DNA from: Photobacterium salinisoli
Lineage (GTDB): Bacteria > Pseudomonadota > Gammaproteobacteria > Enterobacterales > Vibrionaceae
Direction: 5' to 3'
Assembly (NCBI RefSeq): GCF_003614885.1
Contig: NZ_QZMS01000007.1
Location: 1,364,001-1,428,000 of the forward strand
Length of the DNA stretch: 64,000 nt
Shown here: positions 39,421 to 49,108 of the stretch, piece after piece
Layout of the letters: each line of letters starts with the position of its first letter
How positions within the stretch are numbered: position 1 is the first letter of the stretch
Position numbers and translations under genes: made by a program
The notes under the pieces: model-generated
What the model saw: the letters and a program-made list of their open reading frames with translations, nothing else
What the model was told of the DNA's origin: nothing
Database searches by the model: none

Positions 39421-41125
39421 ACACCACACGGCTGAAATCGATCCAGCCATTCGCCAGCAGCGATACCCCATTGAGATGACTTCGGACACTGAGCTGCTGG
39501 CGGTTTTGCCACAAAGGCCGATAGACTCCTGTATCCACCAGCCATTGTTCGATCGCCTGAAAATGTTCCAGCCGTTCAGCCAGGCTTTCAAACACAAAGA
39601 CGTTTTCCAGTTCGCGCAGCAATCGTGTCAGCTGCTGAGGCTGCAGACATACCGCTAACGCCGTACTCGCCTTCAGCCATTCCATCCAGCTCAGTTCCGC
39701 ATCCTCGCCGAACACTTCACCGGAAATAATGATATCCGCCTGGGCCAGTCGCTCTGTCCGGTTGAAGTCCGGAAATGTCTCCACACAAGATGTCGCGGGT
39801 AGTCCGGCGGCATTCAGGGCCGCGGCCAGTTGCTCGGCCAGGGCAATATGATCCCGCAGCTGATAGGTCAGCACAGACAGCGGGCGATCAGGTGCAGGCA
39901 GGTCAGAGAAATCCAGCGTGTTAACTGTATCCTGGCATAGCGCTTCGGATCGCAGCATCCCTTTTGCGACACGGTAATCTGCCGCTACCATGGTGGCAGG
40001 CAGCGGCTGCTGACGAATGAAAGCAGATAATCGCTGCCTGTGCGCCGGCACCGTCATCCAGCCCTTACGGTTTGCATTCAGCAGCGCATATTCACACCCT
40101 TTTTCCCAGCCTTCCAGTTGCGAAAACGGTGCTGTCTGTCCCGGCACCAGCCAAGGGTGAACCACATCACTGCTGACCTCAAAATCCATCGCCTGATCGC
40201 CAATGTTCCAGATCTCCACGGCATCGAGCCAGGGCCGGTAGCCATGGTATTGCTCAAATGCGCTTAGTCGGGTCAGCCACTCAGTGTGCGTATCAAGACG
40301 AAAGGCACCGGCGCCCAGGATCTGCCCTTCATGGGAGACTTTCGATATACCAGCCGCCTTTTGTGTTAACAGGGTGGGTATGAAACCAGCCGTCGCATTC
40401 GTGGCCAGTTTCAGGCGAAGCGGCGCAAGCACCTCTACAGCTTCAAGACAATCGAACAGCCGGTGGTTACTGCTGTCAGAGGCTTGCAAACGTTCAAAAT
40501 GAGCTTTCACCGCTAAAGCATCCAGGGGCGAGCCATCATGAAACGTCAGTCCTTTTCGGAGTGTGACATACCAGTCATTACCATGACGTTCCCAGTGTGC
40601 GGCTAGATCGCCGTGAATCCGCCCAGAATCCCGATCCCGCTGCAGCAAACCGGCATAAAGATAGCTGCCGAGATGCATTTCAGTCCGCCGGGAAAGCTGC
40701 ACGGCATCCAGATCATGGATCCCCCGGTAAAACGGAATTCGCAACACATCGCTTGGCTCTTTCTTCGACATTGAACACAGGCCAGAACGACGATAACCAT
40801 CCAGATACTCGGCCAGTAACCCCTGCCTTTGCGACTCGGGTACTAAGGCAGTGGCACGCTCCACCTGACGTTGTGACAGCAGCGACAACGCCTGCTGTTT
40901 GAGAATCAAATCAACCGGTTTTTTCAGACAAATTGTCGGCAAATTACCGCGACCAATACCTGGCTGCCAGCTTATCCACCCCTCTTCAACCAGCTTTTTA
41001 ATCACAAGCTGAGCATTGCGCCGGGTGCAGGCGAGCTTCTCTGCCAGAGTATCAAGTGATATCGACTGGGCTTGTCCAACCGTCAATGCATCCCTGAAGT
41101 AAATTAATGCTCGCCAATAGCGCAT
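39407..41125 (-). CDS. SgrR-family transcriptional regulator
   Basis: A 572-residue regulator. The N-terminal winged helix (about 1-115) includes the DNA-recognition part DTLAEKLACTRRNAQLVIKK and belongs to the SgrR_N domain. The remainder (about 165-570) resembles a family 5 solute-binding protein without a signal peptide, as in E. coli SgrR. There SgrR activates the sRNA SgrS and setA during sugar-phosphate stress. Here it is divergent from an MFS exporter and no SgrS-like RNA was recognised. The ligand is unknown. It overlaps miaE tail-to-tail. Confidence 0.86.
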   Translation of the reverse strand: MRYWRALIYFRDALTVGQAQSISLDTLAEKLACTRRNAQLVIKKLVEEGWISWQPGIGRGNLPTICLKKPVDLILKQQALSLLSQRQVERATALVPESQRQGLLAEYLDGYRRSGLCSMSKKEPSDVLRIPFYRGIHDLDAVQLSRRTEMHLGSYLYAGLLQRDRDSGRIHGDLAAHWERHGNDWYVTLRKGLTFHDGSPLDALAVKAHFERLQASDSSNHRLFDCLEAVEVLAPLRLKLATNATAGFIPTLLTQKAAGISKVSHEGQILGAGAFRLDTHTEWLTRLSAFEQYHGYRPWLDAVEIWNIGDQAMDFEVSSDVVHPWLVPGQTAPFSQLEGWEKGCEYALLNANRKGWMTVPAHRQRLSAFIRQQPLPATMVAADYRVAKGMLRSEALCQDTVNTLDFSDLPAPDRPLSVLTYQLRDHIALAEQLAAALNAAGLPATSCVETFPDFNRTERLAQADIIISGEVFGEDAELSWMEWLKASTALAVCLQPQQLTRLLRELENVFVFESLAERLEHFQAIEQWLVDTGVYRPLWQNRQQLSVRSHLNGVSLLANGWIDFSRVVFSSP

Positions 41126-41214
41126 AAAAGACGAAATTCCTTATTGCCACTTACACTTTTTCTTCCACTTTTATCACGGATAATCACAAATCTCTATGAT
41201 GTAAAAAGGAATTT

Positions 41215-42429
41215 ATGATGACAACCGTCACCCAACACCAGACAGGCATTTGGCAAGAGCCCAAATTTCTCATTCTGCTATCCAGTGCATTTTTTGCCGC
41301 CTTCGGTGCCAAAATCTACAGTCTTGCGCTGCCACTGCTCGTTTATGAATTGACAGCATCCTCGGAATGGATGGGCTGGATGCGTGCTGTAGAATATTTG
41401 CCGAACCTGTTACTGGCATTTTTCATCGGGGTCTGGGTCGACCGGGTGAACCGCAAGCGCTGGTCACAGGCCATGCTGCTTGGCCAGTGTGCTTGCCTGC
41501 TCGTTGCTTATACCGCCGTTGAATGGCTGGCAGAACCGCTCTGGGTGCTCTTTCCGGCTGCTTTCATGATGATGGCGTTCGACTACGGCTACCACAATGC
41601 CCGTCTCGGCATGATGAAAACAGCGCTGCCGCAAACATTGCAAAATACGGCCACTGCACGTTTCAGTACCATGTACAGCTTACTTGAGACAGTCGGGCCC
41701 GTACTGTCCGGCATGCTGCTACTGATGGCGGCGATCCATCAGGTGTTTCTGCTGCTTATCATTTTCTACCTGATTGCCTTTGTCCAATTGCACCGCATAT
41801 CATTTACACCAGCGGATCCTGTTGCGCATCCGCCTGTCCTCACCGCGCTCAGAGAAGGCTGGCAGGCACTGAGTACAGACAAGACCATGTGCCTGATCAC
41901 CGCCGCCGTTGTGGTCATTAACACCACAGGTGCTGTCTTTCATGTCCAGGCGATATACTTTGCAAAAGCCACACTTATGATGACCAACCTGGAAGTCAGT
42001 TATCTGATTGCTGCATCAGGGATCGGCGGTATTCTGGGCGGATTAGTCGCCGATAAAATCAGAAAACGTCTCGGTCTGGGCGTGCTGCTGATTTTATCCA
42101 TCACTTTTGAATCCGTTGGGTTTGCTCTGCCGGCCCTGCTGCCCAGTGCGCCCATGTTAGCCCTGTCTTTCTTTTTGATCAGCAGTATAGGTTTGATGAG
42201 TTCTATCTGTATCTGGAGTTATCGTCAGGAAGCCTTCAGTGACAAACTGATCGGACGCGTTGCAGGTATCACCGGCTCACTGTTCAAACTCGGCATGCCA
42301 TTCGGTCTGGCGGCATCCGGTTATCTGATGATGATACTGGGGACAGAAAGGTTGTTTTTGCTGTGTTGTATCATTCAGTTCGCCACTGCAATACTGCTTG
42401 GCCTGACCCGTGTCCGCCACACACCTTAA
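41215..42429 (+). CDS. MFS transporter (EntS/MFS_3-like), SgrR-linked
   Basis: A 404-residue major facilitator with about 12 membrane segments. The loop between helices 2 and 3 reads GVWVDRVNRKRWS, the MFS motif A equivalent. IGRVAGITGSLFKLGMPFG near 345 is typical of the MFS_3 exporter group. It is divergent from the SgrR-type gene (89-bp gap) and is its obvious candidate target, comparable to the E. coli sgrR-setA arrangement. The substrate is unknown. Two adjacent ATGs (41215, 41218) follow AAGGA. Confidence 0.85.
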   Translation: MMTTVTQHQTGIWQEPKFLILLSSAFFAAFGAKIYSLALPLLVYELTASSEWMGWMRAVEYLPNLLLAFFIGVWVDRVNRKRWSQAMLLGQCACLLVAYTAVEWLAEPLWVLFPAAFMMMAFDYGYHNARLGMMKTALPQTLQNTATARFSTMYSLLETVGPVLSGMLLLMAAIHQVFLLLIIFYLIAFVQLHRISFTPADPVAHPPVLTALREGWQALSTDKTMCLITAAVVVINTTGAVFHVQAIYFAKATLMMTNLEVSYLIAASGIGGILGGLVADKIRKRLGLGVLLILSITFESVGFALPALLPSAPMLALSFFLISSIGLMSSICIWSYRQEAFSDKLIGRVAGITGSLFKLGMPFGLAASGYLMMILGTERLFLLCCIIQFATAILLGLTRVRHTP

Positions 42430-42631
42430 AGACTCCATTAATTAATACTCAAATACTGGCTGACTCCGAGGCAAGCCCGGAGCAGCCGTATTGCTGATTC
42501 AACACGACTTCACCACAGATTCTCAGCCGTTAACATCAACAGCTGGCATATTCATCTGATCTTTTCCACTCCCTTGTGTGGCTGTGTAAATTTAGGTAGC
42601 TTAAAAACTCACCGATACCAAGGTACTCATC
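42430..42631 (+). other. Upstream part of the EamA leader region
   Basis: 202 nt with a hairpin after the MFS gene (42458-42487) and the presumed promoter of the EamA unit. I found no convincing promoter hexamers. The leader proper begins at 42632. Confidence 0.4.
42458..42487 (+). terminator. Hairpin after the MFS gene
   Basis: GGCTG-a-CTCCG (42458-42468) pairs with CGGAG-CAGCC (42478-42487) with one bulged A. There is no U tract; it may still define the MFS 3' end. Confidence 0.45.
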
Positions 42632-42688
42632 ATGAAGGTCACTTTACTGCAGCCCTGGCTTCTCACCCGGATCCCCCTCAGTCGGTAG
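42632..42688 (+). CDS. Putative 18-residue leader peptide upstream of the EamA exporter
   Basis: The frame encodes MKVTLLQPWLLTRIPLSR and stops at TAG 42686-42688. AAGG lies 9-10 nt before the ATG, an acceptable ribosome-binding site. The peptide is Leu-rich (5 of 18) with two CGG Arg and two CCC Pro codons, which are often slow. Codons 11-13 (CTC ACC CGG) are complementary, with a 2-nt bulge, to the first arm of the hairpins that follow. That places a translating ribosome where it would decide which hairpin forms. The coding status is inferred from position and structure only. Confidence 0.45.
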   Translation: MKVTLLQPWLLTRIPLSR

Positions 42689-42700
42689 CATCTCCCCTGC

Positions 42701-42767
42701 CCGGCTGTGAGTCATGCAGCCGGTCTCCATCTCTCACAGCCTGTTCTCAAACACAAAAGGAAGTGAG
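42701..42767 (+). promoter_or_regulatory. Putative attenuator of the EamA gene: mutually exclusive hairpins
   Basis: Hairpin A is CCGGCTG (42701-42707) with CAGCCGG (42717-42723), 7 bp. Hairpin B is GGCTGTGAG (42703-42711) with CTCACAGCC (42733-42741), 9 bp. They share GGCTG and cannot coexist. The CTCAC of B (42733-42737) can also pair with GTGAG (42763-42767), next to the AAGGAAG ribosome-binding site of the EamA gene. The leader bases 42662-42670 can pair with 42701-42711. There is no U tract, so translational control is more likely than transcription termination. Confidence 0.5.
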
Positions 42768-42769
42768 TA

Positions 42770-43774
42770 ATGGAAAAAGAACTGGCACCAGGCTCGACGC
42801 TGTCGGTTAACAAACAAGGTATTCTCTACGCCCTCATCGGAACCGTCTTTTTCTCATTAAAGCCTGTGCTGATCAAAATTGCCTATCAGCTCGGCGGTGA
42901 TGCTGTCACCATCATGAGCCTGAGAGCAGCCAGTTCTCTGCCTTTTTATCTGTTGATACTTTGCTGGCTGCTCCGCAATGCCGCACAGCGACACAAGGCA
43001 CGGCGCTATGGCTGGCAGGCTATGCTGATTGGGATCTTAGGCTATTATTTTGCTTCGCTGTTCGACATTCTGGCGCTGGAGAGCATTTCTGCGCAGCTTG
43101 AGCGGTTACTGTTATTTATGTATCCGTCCTTTGTGGTTCTGATCAGTATGCTGGTTTTAAAAGAAACGCCTAAAACTGGGACTTTCCTTTCCATCCTGCT
43201 GGGTTACCTGGGTATTGCGCTTATTGTCGCGCATGACATTCAGCATCTGGGCGATGACATCTGGCTCGGCAGCCTGTATGCCCTGCTGTCAGCCATGATT
43301 TTTGCCACTTACCTGGTGCTGAGCAAACGGGTGATCAGTCAGCTTGGCAGTCAGTTATTTACCAGTCTTGGCATGACCAGCGCCGGTATTGTCATTCTGC
43401 TGCATTTTCAGTGGTCAAGGGTGCAACTGAGCACTATCTCACTGGATTTGGCTTTGCTGGGCGTGATACTGGGATTTTTCTGCACTGTCTTGCCGTCCTA
43501 TTTAATTGCAGCCGCGATGGCGCGCCTGACTCCTTCGGCAGTCAGTTTGACCAGCAATATCGGCCCGGCTATGACAGCCATCTTCGCAATCACCCTGCTT
43601 GATGAGTCATTTACCATCTATCACCTCATCGGGATAGCACTTGTCGTGTTTGCTGTCATTCAGGTCAACCGCAAGCCCAGAGCTGGCAAAACACAGCTGA
43701 TATCATCAGCCAGTGAGACCCAGACCGGACAGGAAAAAATCCACTCACCAGCCAGCCCCAGAACGGATGCATAA
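42770..43774 (+). CDS. EamA/DMT-family exporter
   Basis: A 334-residue membrane protein with ten hydrophobic helices in two EamA repeats (about 14-150 and 162-300), the drug/metabolite transporter fold of RhtA and YddG. The motifs YALIGTVFFSLKPVLIKIAY and LYALLSAMIFATYLVLSKRV mark the starts of the repeats. The hydrophilic tail after residue 305 is poorly conserved. Members export amino acids and other metabolites; the substrate here is unknown. AAGGAAG is 6 bases before ATG. It is preceded by the putative leader peptide and attenuator. Confidence 0.85.
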   Translation: MEKELAPGSTLSVNKQGILYALIGTVFFSLKPVLIKIAYQLGGDAVTIMSLRAASSLPFYLLILCWLLRNAAQRHKARRYGWQAMLIGILGYYFASLFDILALESISAQLERLLLFMYPSFVVLISMLVLKETPKTGTFLSILLGYLGIALIVAHDIQHLGDDIWLGSLYALLSAMIFATYLVLSKRVISQLGSQLFTSLGMTSAGIVILLHFQWSRVQLSTISLDLALLGVILGFFCTVLPSYLIAAAMARLTPSAVSLTSNIGPAMTAIFAITLLDESFTIYHLIGIALVVFAVIQVNRKPRAGKTQLISSASETQTGQEKIHSPASPRTDA

Positions 43775-43799
43775 AAAAACCGCCTTGCGGCGGTTTTTC
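43772..43799. terminator. Terminator between the EamA gene and topA
   Basis: ACCGCC/GGCGGT stem (43779-43784, 43789-43794) flanked by A and T runs; it works for both convergent genes. Confidence 0.88.
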
Positions 43800-43800
43800 A

Positions 43801-46437
43801 TTATTTCTCTTTTTTGGCGTTCTTGCGCTTATCCGTGATGAGCCATTTTCCGCCATCATACAGTGCGGTATAACCGGTTGGCTTCCCGTCTTCCTCTGAA
43901 CGGACATAGTTCTCTTTAGTCTTGCGGCTAAAGCGAACCACTGTCTTCAGGCCATCCGGATCTTCCGTTGGCGCCTCAGTCAGGTACTGAAACTTAGGTG
44001 ACAACCTGTCTTTAAAACGAACCAACTCTTCCACCAGAGGCGCACGAGTCTCACGGGATTTGGGGAAGGTGCTGGCGGCCAGGAACAGTCCAGATGCACC
44101 ATCACGCAACACAAAATACGCATCCGGATCCTGAGTACAAGGCAGCTCAGGCAAATGCACCGGATCTTCTTTTGGTGGCGCGACCTCACCGTTTTTCAGA
44201 ATTTTCCGTGTGTTCTTACAGGCATCATTGGTACAGCCCATGTACTTACCAAAACGGCCATTTTTCAGTTCCATGTCTGAGCCGCATTTGTCACACTCAA
44301 CCACAGGACCTTCATAGCCTTTCAGTTTGAATTCACCTTTTTCAACCTCAAAGCCATCACATTCGGGGTTATTACCACAGACATGCAGCTTACGGCTCTG
44401 GTCGATGAGATAAGCATCCATAGCTGTCCCACACTTAGGACAACGTTTCTTCGCCCGTAAAGCGGCAGTTTCCACATCCTCTTCAAGGACGTTAACCACA
44501 CCTTCTTCATCACCCAGGTTAATGGTGGTCTTACAGCGCTCCTTCGGCGGCAAGGCATAACCCGAACAGCCCAGGAAAACCCCGGTAGAAGCAGTGCGGA
44601 TACCCATAGGACGAGAGCAGGTCGGACACTCAATATCGGTCAGGACGATTTTGTTAGGCTTCATTCCGCCTTCATCTTCATCCTGTTCAGCTTTTACTAA
44701 CTCTTCAGTGAAATCACTGAAAAACTTATCTAAAACGGATTTCCAGTTTGCCTGTCCTTCTGCAATCTTATCCAGATTGCCTTCCATGCGGGCGGTGAAA
44801 TCATAATCCATCAGGTCGGAAAAGCTGTCTTCTAAACGGTCAGAGACAATTTCACCCATTTTTTCGGCATAGAATCGACGCTGATCCACTTTGACATAAC
44901 CACGATCCTGAATCGTCGAAATGATCGAAGCATAAGTCGATGGACGGCCAATACCGCGCTTTTCCAACTCTTTCACCAGTGCCGCTTCTGTGAAGCGCGC
45001 AGGCGGCTTAGTGAAGTGCTGCTTGGGATCTAAACTGTCTAGCGTCAGTACATCACCCACCTGAACTGTTGGCAGAGTGGTATCTTCATTCTTGCCTGAC
45101 GGACGCTGTACTTTGGTCCAACCGGCAAAACGTAACGTTCGGCCTTTTGCTTTCAGCGTAAAGTCACCGGCCTGTACGGTAATGGTACTGGAGTCATACT
45201 GGGCCGCAGTCATCTGACAAGCCACAAACTGGCGCCAGATAAGGTCATACAGCTTGACGGCATCCTGATCCATGCCTTCCAGATCAGCTGGCTGGGTGTC
45301 AACACTTGATGGACGAATCGCTTCGTGCGCTTCTTGTGCATTGCCCTTACTGCCGTACACCACAGGATTAGCAGGCAGGTAATTGTCACCATATTCAGAG
45401 GCAATATAGCCACGCACAGCCTCGACCGCTTCTTTGGACAAGTTGGTCGAATCAGTACGCATATAGGTAATGTAACCCGCTTCGTACAGACGCTGGGCCA
45501 GGCCCATAGTACGTTTTACGCCATAACCCAGACGGGTACTGGCCGCTTGTTGCAGTGTTGATGTGATGTAAGGCGCAGAAGGTTTACTGCTGGTCGGTTT
45601 ATCTTCACGCTCAGCTACTTTATAAGCCGCTTTTTCCAGCAAAGAAACGGCCGCATCTGTGTCTGCTTTGTTGACCGGACGAAATGCCTTGCCTGCCTGC
45701 TGGGCTACCATTAGACGCAATGCATCTTTGCCACCGGTTACCGTATTGGCGTGCACATCCCAGAACTCTTCCGGAACAAATGCTTTGATTTCACGCTCAC
45801 GCTCAACGATCAGTTTTACCGCTACCGACTGAACACGACCGGCAGACAAGCCCCGGGCGACTTTTTTCCACAACAGAGGGGAAACCATGAAGCCAACAAC
45901 ACGATCAAGAAAACGGCGCGCCTGCTGCGCATTCACGCCATCAATATTCAGTTCACCCGGATGTTCGAAAGCCTGCTGAATCGCATTTTTGGTAATTTCA
46001 TTAAAAACAACACGTTTATAGCGTTCTTCATCACCACCTATGAGCTCACGAAGGTGCCAGGCAATAGCTTCTCCCTCGCGATCCAAATCGGTTGCCAGAT
46101 AAACATAATCTGCATTTTCAGCCAGCTTTTGCAATTCCTGGACGACTTTCTCTTTACCGGGCAGCACAGCATAATGCGCTTCCCAATCTTTATATGGGTT
46201 AACACCCATTTTATTGATCAGCGCATTAAGCTCTTTTTCTTTTTTGATCTGTGCTTTCTCTTCAGCGCTCAGACCTTTCGTGGACAATGCAGTCGCTTTT
46301 TTACCCGTACTGCTACCACCAGTAGACAGGTCTCGAACATGACCAACGCTGGACTTTACGATGAAATCCTTACCAAGGTACTTATTAATCGTTTTTGCCT
46401 TGGCCGGGGACTCCACAATAACAAGAGATTTACCCAT
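43801..46437 (-). CDS. topA: DNA topoisomerase I
   Basis: An 878-residue type IA topoisomerase (E. coli 865) that relaxes negative supercoils. The TOPRIM domain starts [15 protein letters not shown] and includes [15 protein letters not shown]. The active-site Tyr is in [13 protein letters not shown]. The C-terminal part has three Cys4 zinc modules (CPTC, CPKC and CDKC starts), then two further repeat units and a Lys-rich end. It opposes gyrase, whose gyrA is also in this window. Confidence 0.98.
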   Translation of the reverse strand: MGKSLVIVESPAKAKTINKYLGKDFIVKSSVGHVRDLSTGGSSTGKKATALSTKGLSAEEKAQIKKEKELNALINKMGVNPYKDWEAHYAVLPGKEKVVQELQKLAENADYVYLATDLDREGEAIAWHLRELIGGDEERYKRVVFNEITKNAIQQAFEHPGELNIDGVNAQQARRFLDRVVGFMVSPLLWKKVARGLSAGRVQSVAVKLIVEREREIKAFVPEEFWDVHANTVTGGKDALRLMVAQQAGKAFRPVNKADTDAAVSLLEKAAYKVAEREDKPTSSKPSAPYITSTLQQAASTRLGYGVKRTMGLAQRLYEAGYITYMRTDSTNLSKEAVEAVRGYIASEYGDNYLPANPVVYGSKGNAQEAHEAIRPSSVDTQPADLEGMDQDAVKLYDLIWRQFVACQMTAAQYDSSTITVQAGDFTLKAKGRTLRFAGWTKVQRPSGKNEDTTLPTVQVGDVLTLDSLDPKQHFTKPPARFTEAALVKELEKRGIGRPSTYASIISTIQDRGYVKVDQRRFYAEKMGEIVSDRLEDSFSDLMDYDFTARMEGNLDKIAEGQANWKSVLDKFFSDFTEELVKAEQDEDEGGMKPNKIVLTDIECPTCSRPMGIRTASTGVFLGCSGYALPPKERCKTTINLGDEEGVVNVLEEDVETAALRAKKRCPKCGTAMDAYLIDQSRKLHVCGNNPECDGFEVEKGEFKLKGYEGPVVECDKCGSDMELKNGRFGKYMGCTNDACKNTRKILKNGEVAPPKEDPVHLPELPCTQDPDAYFVLRDGASGLFLAASTFPKSRETRAPLVEELVRFKDRLSPKFQYLTEAPTEDPDGLKTVVRFSRKTKENYVRSEEDGKPTGYTALYDGGKWLITDKRKNAKKEK

Positions 46438-46910
46438 ATGACTCTATTACGTCCTCGTGCTCGCGAAATTTTCAAATAAAAACATATAGTTGCACGCTAA
46501 AAGTGACAGTGTATGCACGGCAACGCTATTACAATATTGGGCTACTATACAAGAAGGTCAACCTGTTTTTAAGAAATTCAGGCTAATTGCTCGTCCCTTC
46601 TGCATATGTAAACACTGTGTTAAGTGCCGCTGTATTATCCAATCAGCTCCCACTTTTCATCTCTCTGAGTCAGTATTCTGACAGGGCGCAGATCATTACC
46701 ACCTCGACGGAACTTTGACTATTTTCAGCCCTGTTTATTTGTGTCAGCTCACAGAAATATCCATTTTCTTATCACAAAACGGCCAGTTGTGATTATTTTA
46801 CAACCAATGAATCGATTTAAAGGCGTAATATTCACTCACATTATTTAATACAGCGGACGCCTGGCCAAAAATATAAAAATATTAATCTGTCTTTATTACG
46901 TCAGCCAGAA
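46438..46910 (-). promoter_or_regulatory. topA upstream region
   Basis: 473 nt between topA and the sohB terminator, with no gene I can support. It is A/T-rich from about 46740 to 46910. E. coli topA has several promoters in a comparable region; I could not pick one out. The small yciN gene that lies between sohB and topA in E. coli is absent. Confidence 0.45.
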
Positions 46911-46942
46911 AGATATAACCCGCCTACCGGCGGGTTATATCT
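46911..46942 (-). terminator. Hairpin after sohB, 14-bp perfect stem
   Basis: AGATATAACCCGCC (46911-46924) pairs perfectly with GGCGGGTTATATCT (46929-46942), loop TACC, 8 nt after the sohB stop. It is a probable terminator, with only a short U stretch downstream on the minus strand. Confidence 0.75.
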
Positions 46943-46949
46943 TTAATAT

Positions 46950-48011
46950 TTACATAATCGGCCGCTGTCCCCGACTGATCCATTTCAGCAGCAAACTGTC
47001 GGCGGCTTCACTGCCCGCGCCCGCCAGTCGCTCTGCCAGTTTCTTACGCTGGACATAATGAACCTGCAAAACTTCGCGGTCTTTACAGGCTTGCATAATA
47101 AAGTCGTCACTGGTTCCAATACTGTCTACCAGGCCAAGCGTAATCGCTTGCTTACCAAACCAATGTTCTCCGGTTGCAACGGTTTCCAGATCCAGAGACG
47201 GACGATGTTCTGCAATAAAATCCTTAAACAAACCATGAGTCGCTTCAATTTCACTCTGAAACTTTTCACGCGCCTTATCCGTGTTTTCGCCAAACATTGT
47301 CAGGGTGCGCTTAAACTCGCCAGCAGTGATTTGTTCAAACTCAATATCATTCTTTTTCAATACCTTGCTGAAATTAGGCAGCTGGGCAATCACACCAATT
47401 GAACCCACTACAGCAAACGGCGCAGAAATGATCTGATCAGCAACACAGGCCATCATATAGCCGCCACTGGCAGCCACTTTATCTACCGCAATAGTCAGCT
47501 TGATACCCGCCTGTTTCAGGCGATCAAGCTGCGAAGATGCCAGGCCATAGCCATGAACCATACCGCCGCCGGTTTCCAGACGCAGGAGAACTTCATCACC
47601 ATCCGCCGCTACGGCCAGAATAGCTGAAATTTCTTCGCGTAATCCGGCAACTTCTTTGGCGTCAATACTGCCGTGAAAGTCCAGGACAAACAAACGTGGT
47701 TCACGGGTCGCTAATAACTCGCCCGATTTTGCCGCTGCTTTAATTTCACTTTGGCGGGCTTTGCCTTTTTCTTTTTCGGCTTTCTTTTCCGCCTTTTCCC
47801 TTGCTTTAAGCAACGGCTTATCGAACAGGTGAGACTCTAAATGATGAACGGTTTCTTTATAGCGTTCAGACAAATCGGTAATTTCCAACGACCCTTTCCG
47901 GGTCCCCTGGCGACCACCTACGCTTTTCACAATCACCAACATACTGACGATAGCCACCACGATTGTGATTATCTTGGCCAGAAAAAGTCCGTAATCAAAC
48001 AAAAAATCCAA
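46950..48011 (-). CDS. sohB: SohB, S49-family inner-membrane protease
   Basis: About 353 residues (E. coli 349). One N-terminal membrane anchor (LFLAKIITIVVAIVSMLVIV) is followed by a Lys/Glu-rich linker and an SppA-like protease domain. The nucleophile Ser is in KVAASGGYMMACVAD and the catalytic Lys in TAGEFKRTLTMFG. E. coli SohB was found as a multicopy suppressor of htrA loss. I chose TTG 48011 because GAGGAA lies 6 bases before it and the start then aligns with E. coli. The frame stays open to another TTG at 48059, which lacks such a site. Confidence 0.93.
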   Translation of the reverse strand: MDFLFDYGLFLAKIITIVVAIVSMLVIVKSVGGRQGTRKGSLEITDLSERYKETVHHLESHLFDKPLLKAREKAEKKAEKEKGKARQSEIKAAAKSGELLATREPRLFVLDFHGSIDAKEVAGLREEISAILAVAADGDEVLLRLETGGGMVHGYGLASSQLDRLKQAGIKLTIAVDKVAASGGYMMACVADQIISAPFAVVGSIGVIAQLPNFSKVLKKNDIEFEQITAGEFKRTLTMFGENTDKAREKFQSEIEATHGLFKDFIAEHRPSLDLETVATGEHWFGKQAITLGLVDSIGTSDDFIMQACKDREVLQVHYVQRKKLAERLAGAGSEAADSLLLKWISRGQRPIM

Positions 48012-48284
48012 GAGTATTTCCTCATGTTCTGGTTTTACCTGATTGTAATACCAATCCAATCAAGCCTCTAGGCTTGATGGCGATTCAGGTTTACATTTTG
48101 CGCTTTCCAGTGTGATTTATCGCCTGACTGGCACCTGGCACTCGACAAGCACACCATACTGGCAGTTAACCGTCTTAGCAACCTGCTGTTTTTCATCACC
48201 GATTGATCTTGCTGGCTTGTCACTCTGAGCGTGAAGCGCCTACAATAGCGGCACAAAGAGATGCCTTACCAAGAAGGAAAGCAA

Positions 48285-49025
48285 GTGAATTATCAAACTG
48301 CCGCTGACTCACTCAAAGACCGTGTCATTCTCGTGACAGGTGCCGGTGACGGTATCGGCCGCCAGGCCGCTATCAGCTACGCAGCTCACGGTGCAACAGT
48401 CATTTTGTTGGGCCGCACTGTTGCCAAGCTGGAAGCTGTTTATGATGAAATAGAGGCCTTGGGTTATCCGCAGCCTGCAATCATCCCGCTGGACATGAAA
48501 GGCGCGTCAAAACAGAACTACCTGGATATGACAGATACTATTAATGACCAGTTCGGTCGCCTTGATGGTGTACTGCATAACGCAAGCCTGCTAGGTGTGC
48601 TGAGTCCCTTTGATCAACTGGGTGAAGACACATTTGACGAGGTGATGCAGGTCAATGTCAAAGCGCAGTTCCTGCTCACTCAGGCGATTATGCCTTTGAT
48701 TAAAAAATCCCAAGACGGCCGTATCATTTTCACCTCCTCCACCGTAGGTCATGATGGCCGGGCTTTTTGGGGAGCGTATGCGATTTCGAAATTTGCGACT
48801 GAAGGCATGATGCAAGTGGTTGCGGACGAGCTGAGCGGCACCCATGTTCGGGTCAATGCGATTAACCCAGGCGGTACACGCACAGGCATGCGTGCAAAGG
48901 CTTATCCTGGCGAAGATCCTAAAACCCTGAAAACACCGGCTGACATTATGCCGCTGTATCTTTACCTGATGGGGCCTGAGAGCAAGGACGTCAACGGACA
49001 ATGCATTGATGCTCAGCCTAAATAA
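48285..49025 (+). CDS. yciK: YciK, short-chain dehydrogenase/reductase
   Basis: About 246 residues, SDR fold. The cofactor motif is VTGAGDGIGRQ, the catalytic Tyr-x3-Lys is YAISKF, and the Ser is in FTSSTVG. INPGGTRTGMRAKAYP matches E. coli YciK closely. The substrate is not known. I chose GTG 48285 because AAGGAA lies 5 bases upstream and the resulting MNYQ start matches E. coli MHYQ; an in-frame ATG at 48261 would add 8 residues. Confidence 0.92.
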   Translation: MNYQTAADSLKDRVILVTGAGDGIGRQAAISYAAHGATVILLGRTVAKLEAVYDEIEALGYPQPAIIPLDMKGASKQNYLDMTDTINDQFGRLDGVLHNASLLGVLSPFDQLGEDTFDEVMQVNVKAQFLLTQAIMPLIKKSQDGRIIFTSSTVGHDGRAFWGAYAISKFATEGMMQVVADELSGTHVRVNAINPGGTRTGMRAKAYPGEDPKTLKTPADIMPLYLYLMGPESKDVNGQCIDAQPK

Positions 49026-49060
49026 GCGCTGGAGCATCTCTGCCCTGAAATGACAGGTAC

Positions 49061-49093
49061 AAAAAAGCCGACCATTTACGGGTCGGCTTTTTT
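49061..49093. terminator. Bidirectional terminator between yciK and rluB
   Basis: GCCGACC/GGTCGGC stem flanked by six A and six T; it serves both convergent genes. Confidence 0.93.
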
Positions 49094-49108
49094 AGTGTGC
49101 GTCACAGC

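Noticed and set aside
42760-42800. Transcription terminator in the EamA leader
   Set aside because: No U tract follows hairpins A or B; control of translation start is the better model.
42574-42810. 78-codon plus-strand frame over the EamA leader
   Set aside because: It runs through the hairpins and into the EamA gene in another frame, with poor composition; the 18-codon frame fits the structure better.
46490-46681. Small frame upstream of topA as a yciN homologue
   Set aside because: Wrong strand for yciN and no similarity that I recognise.
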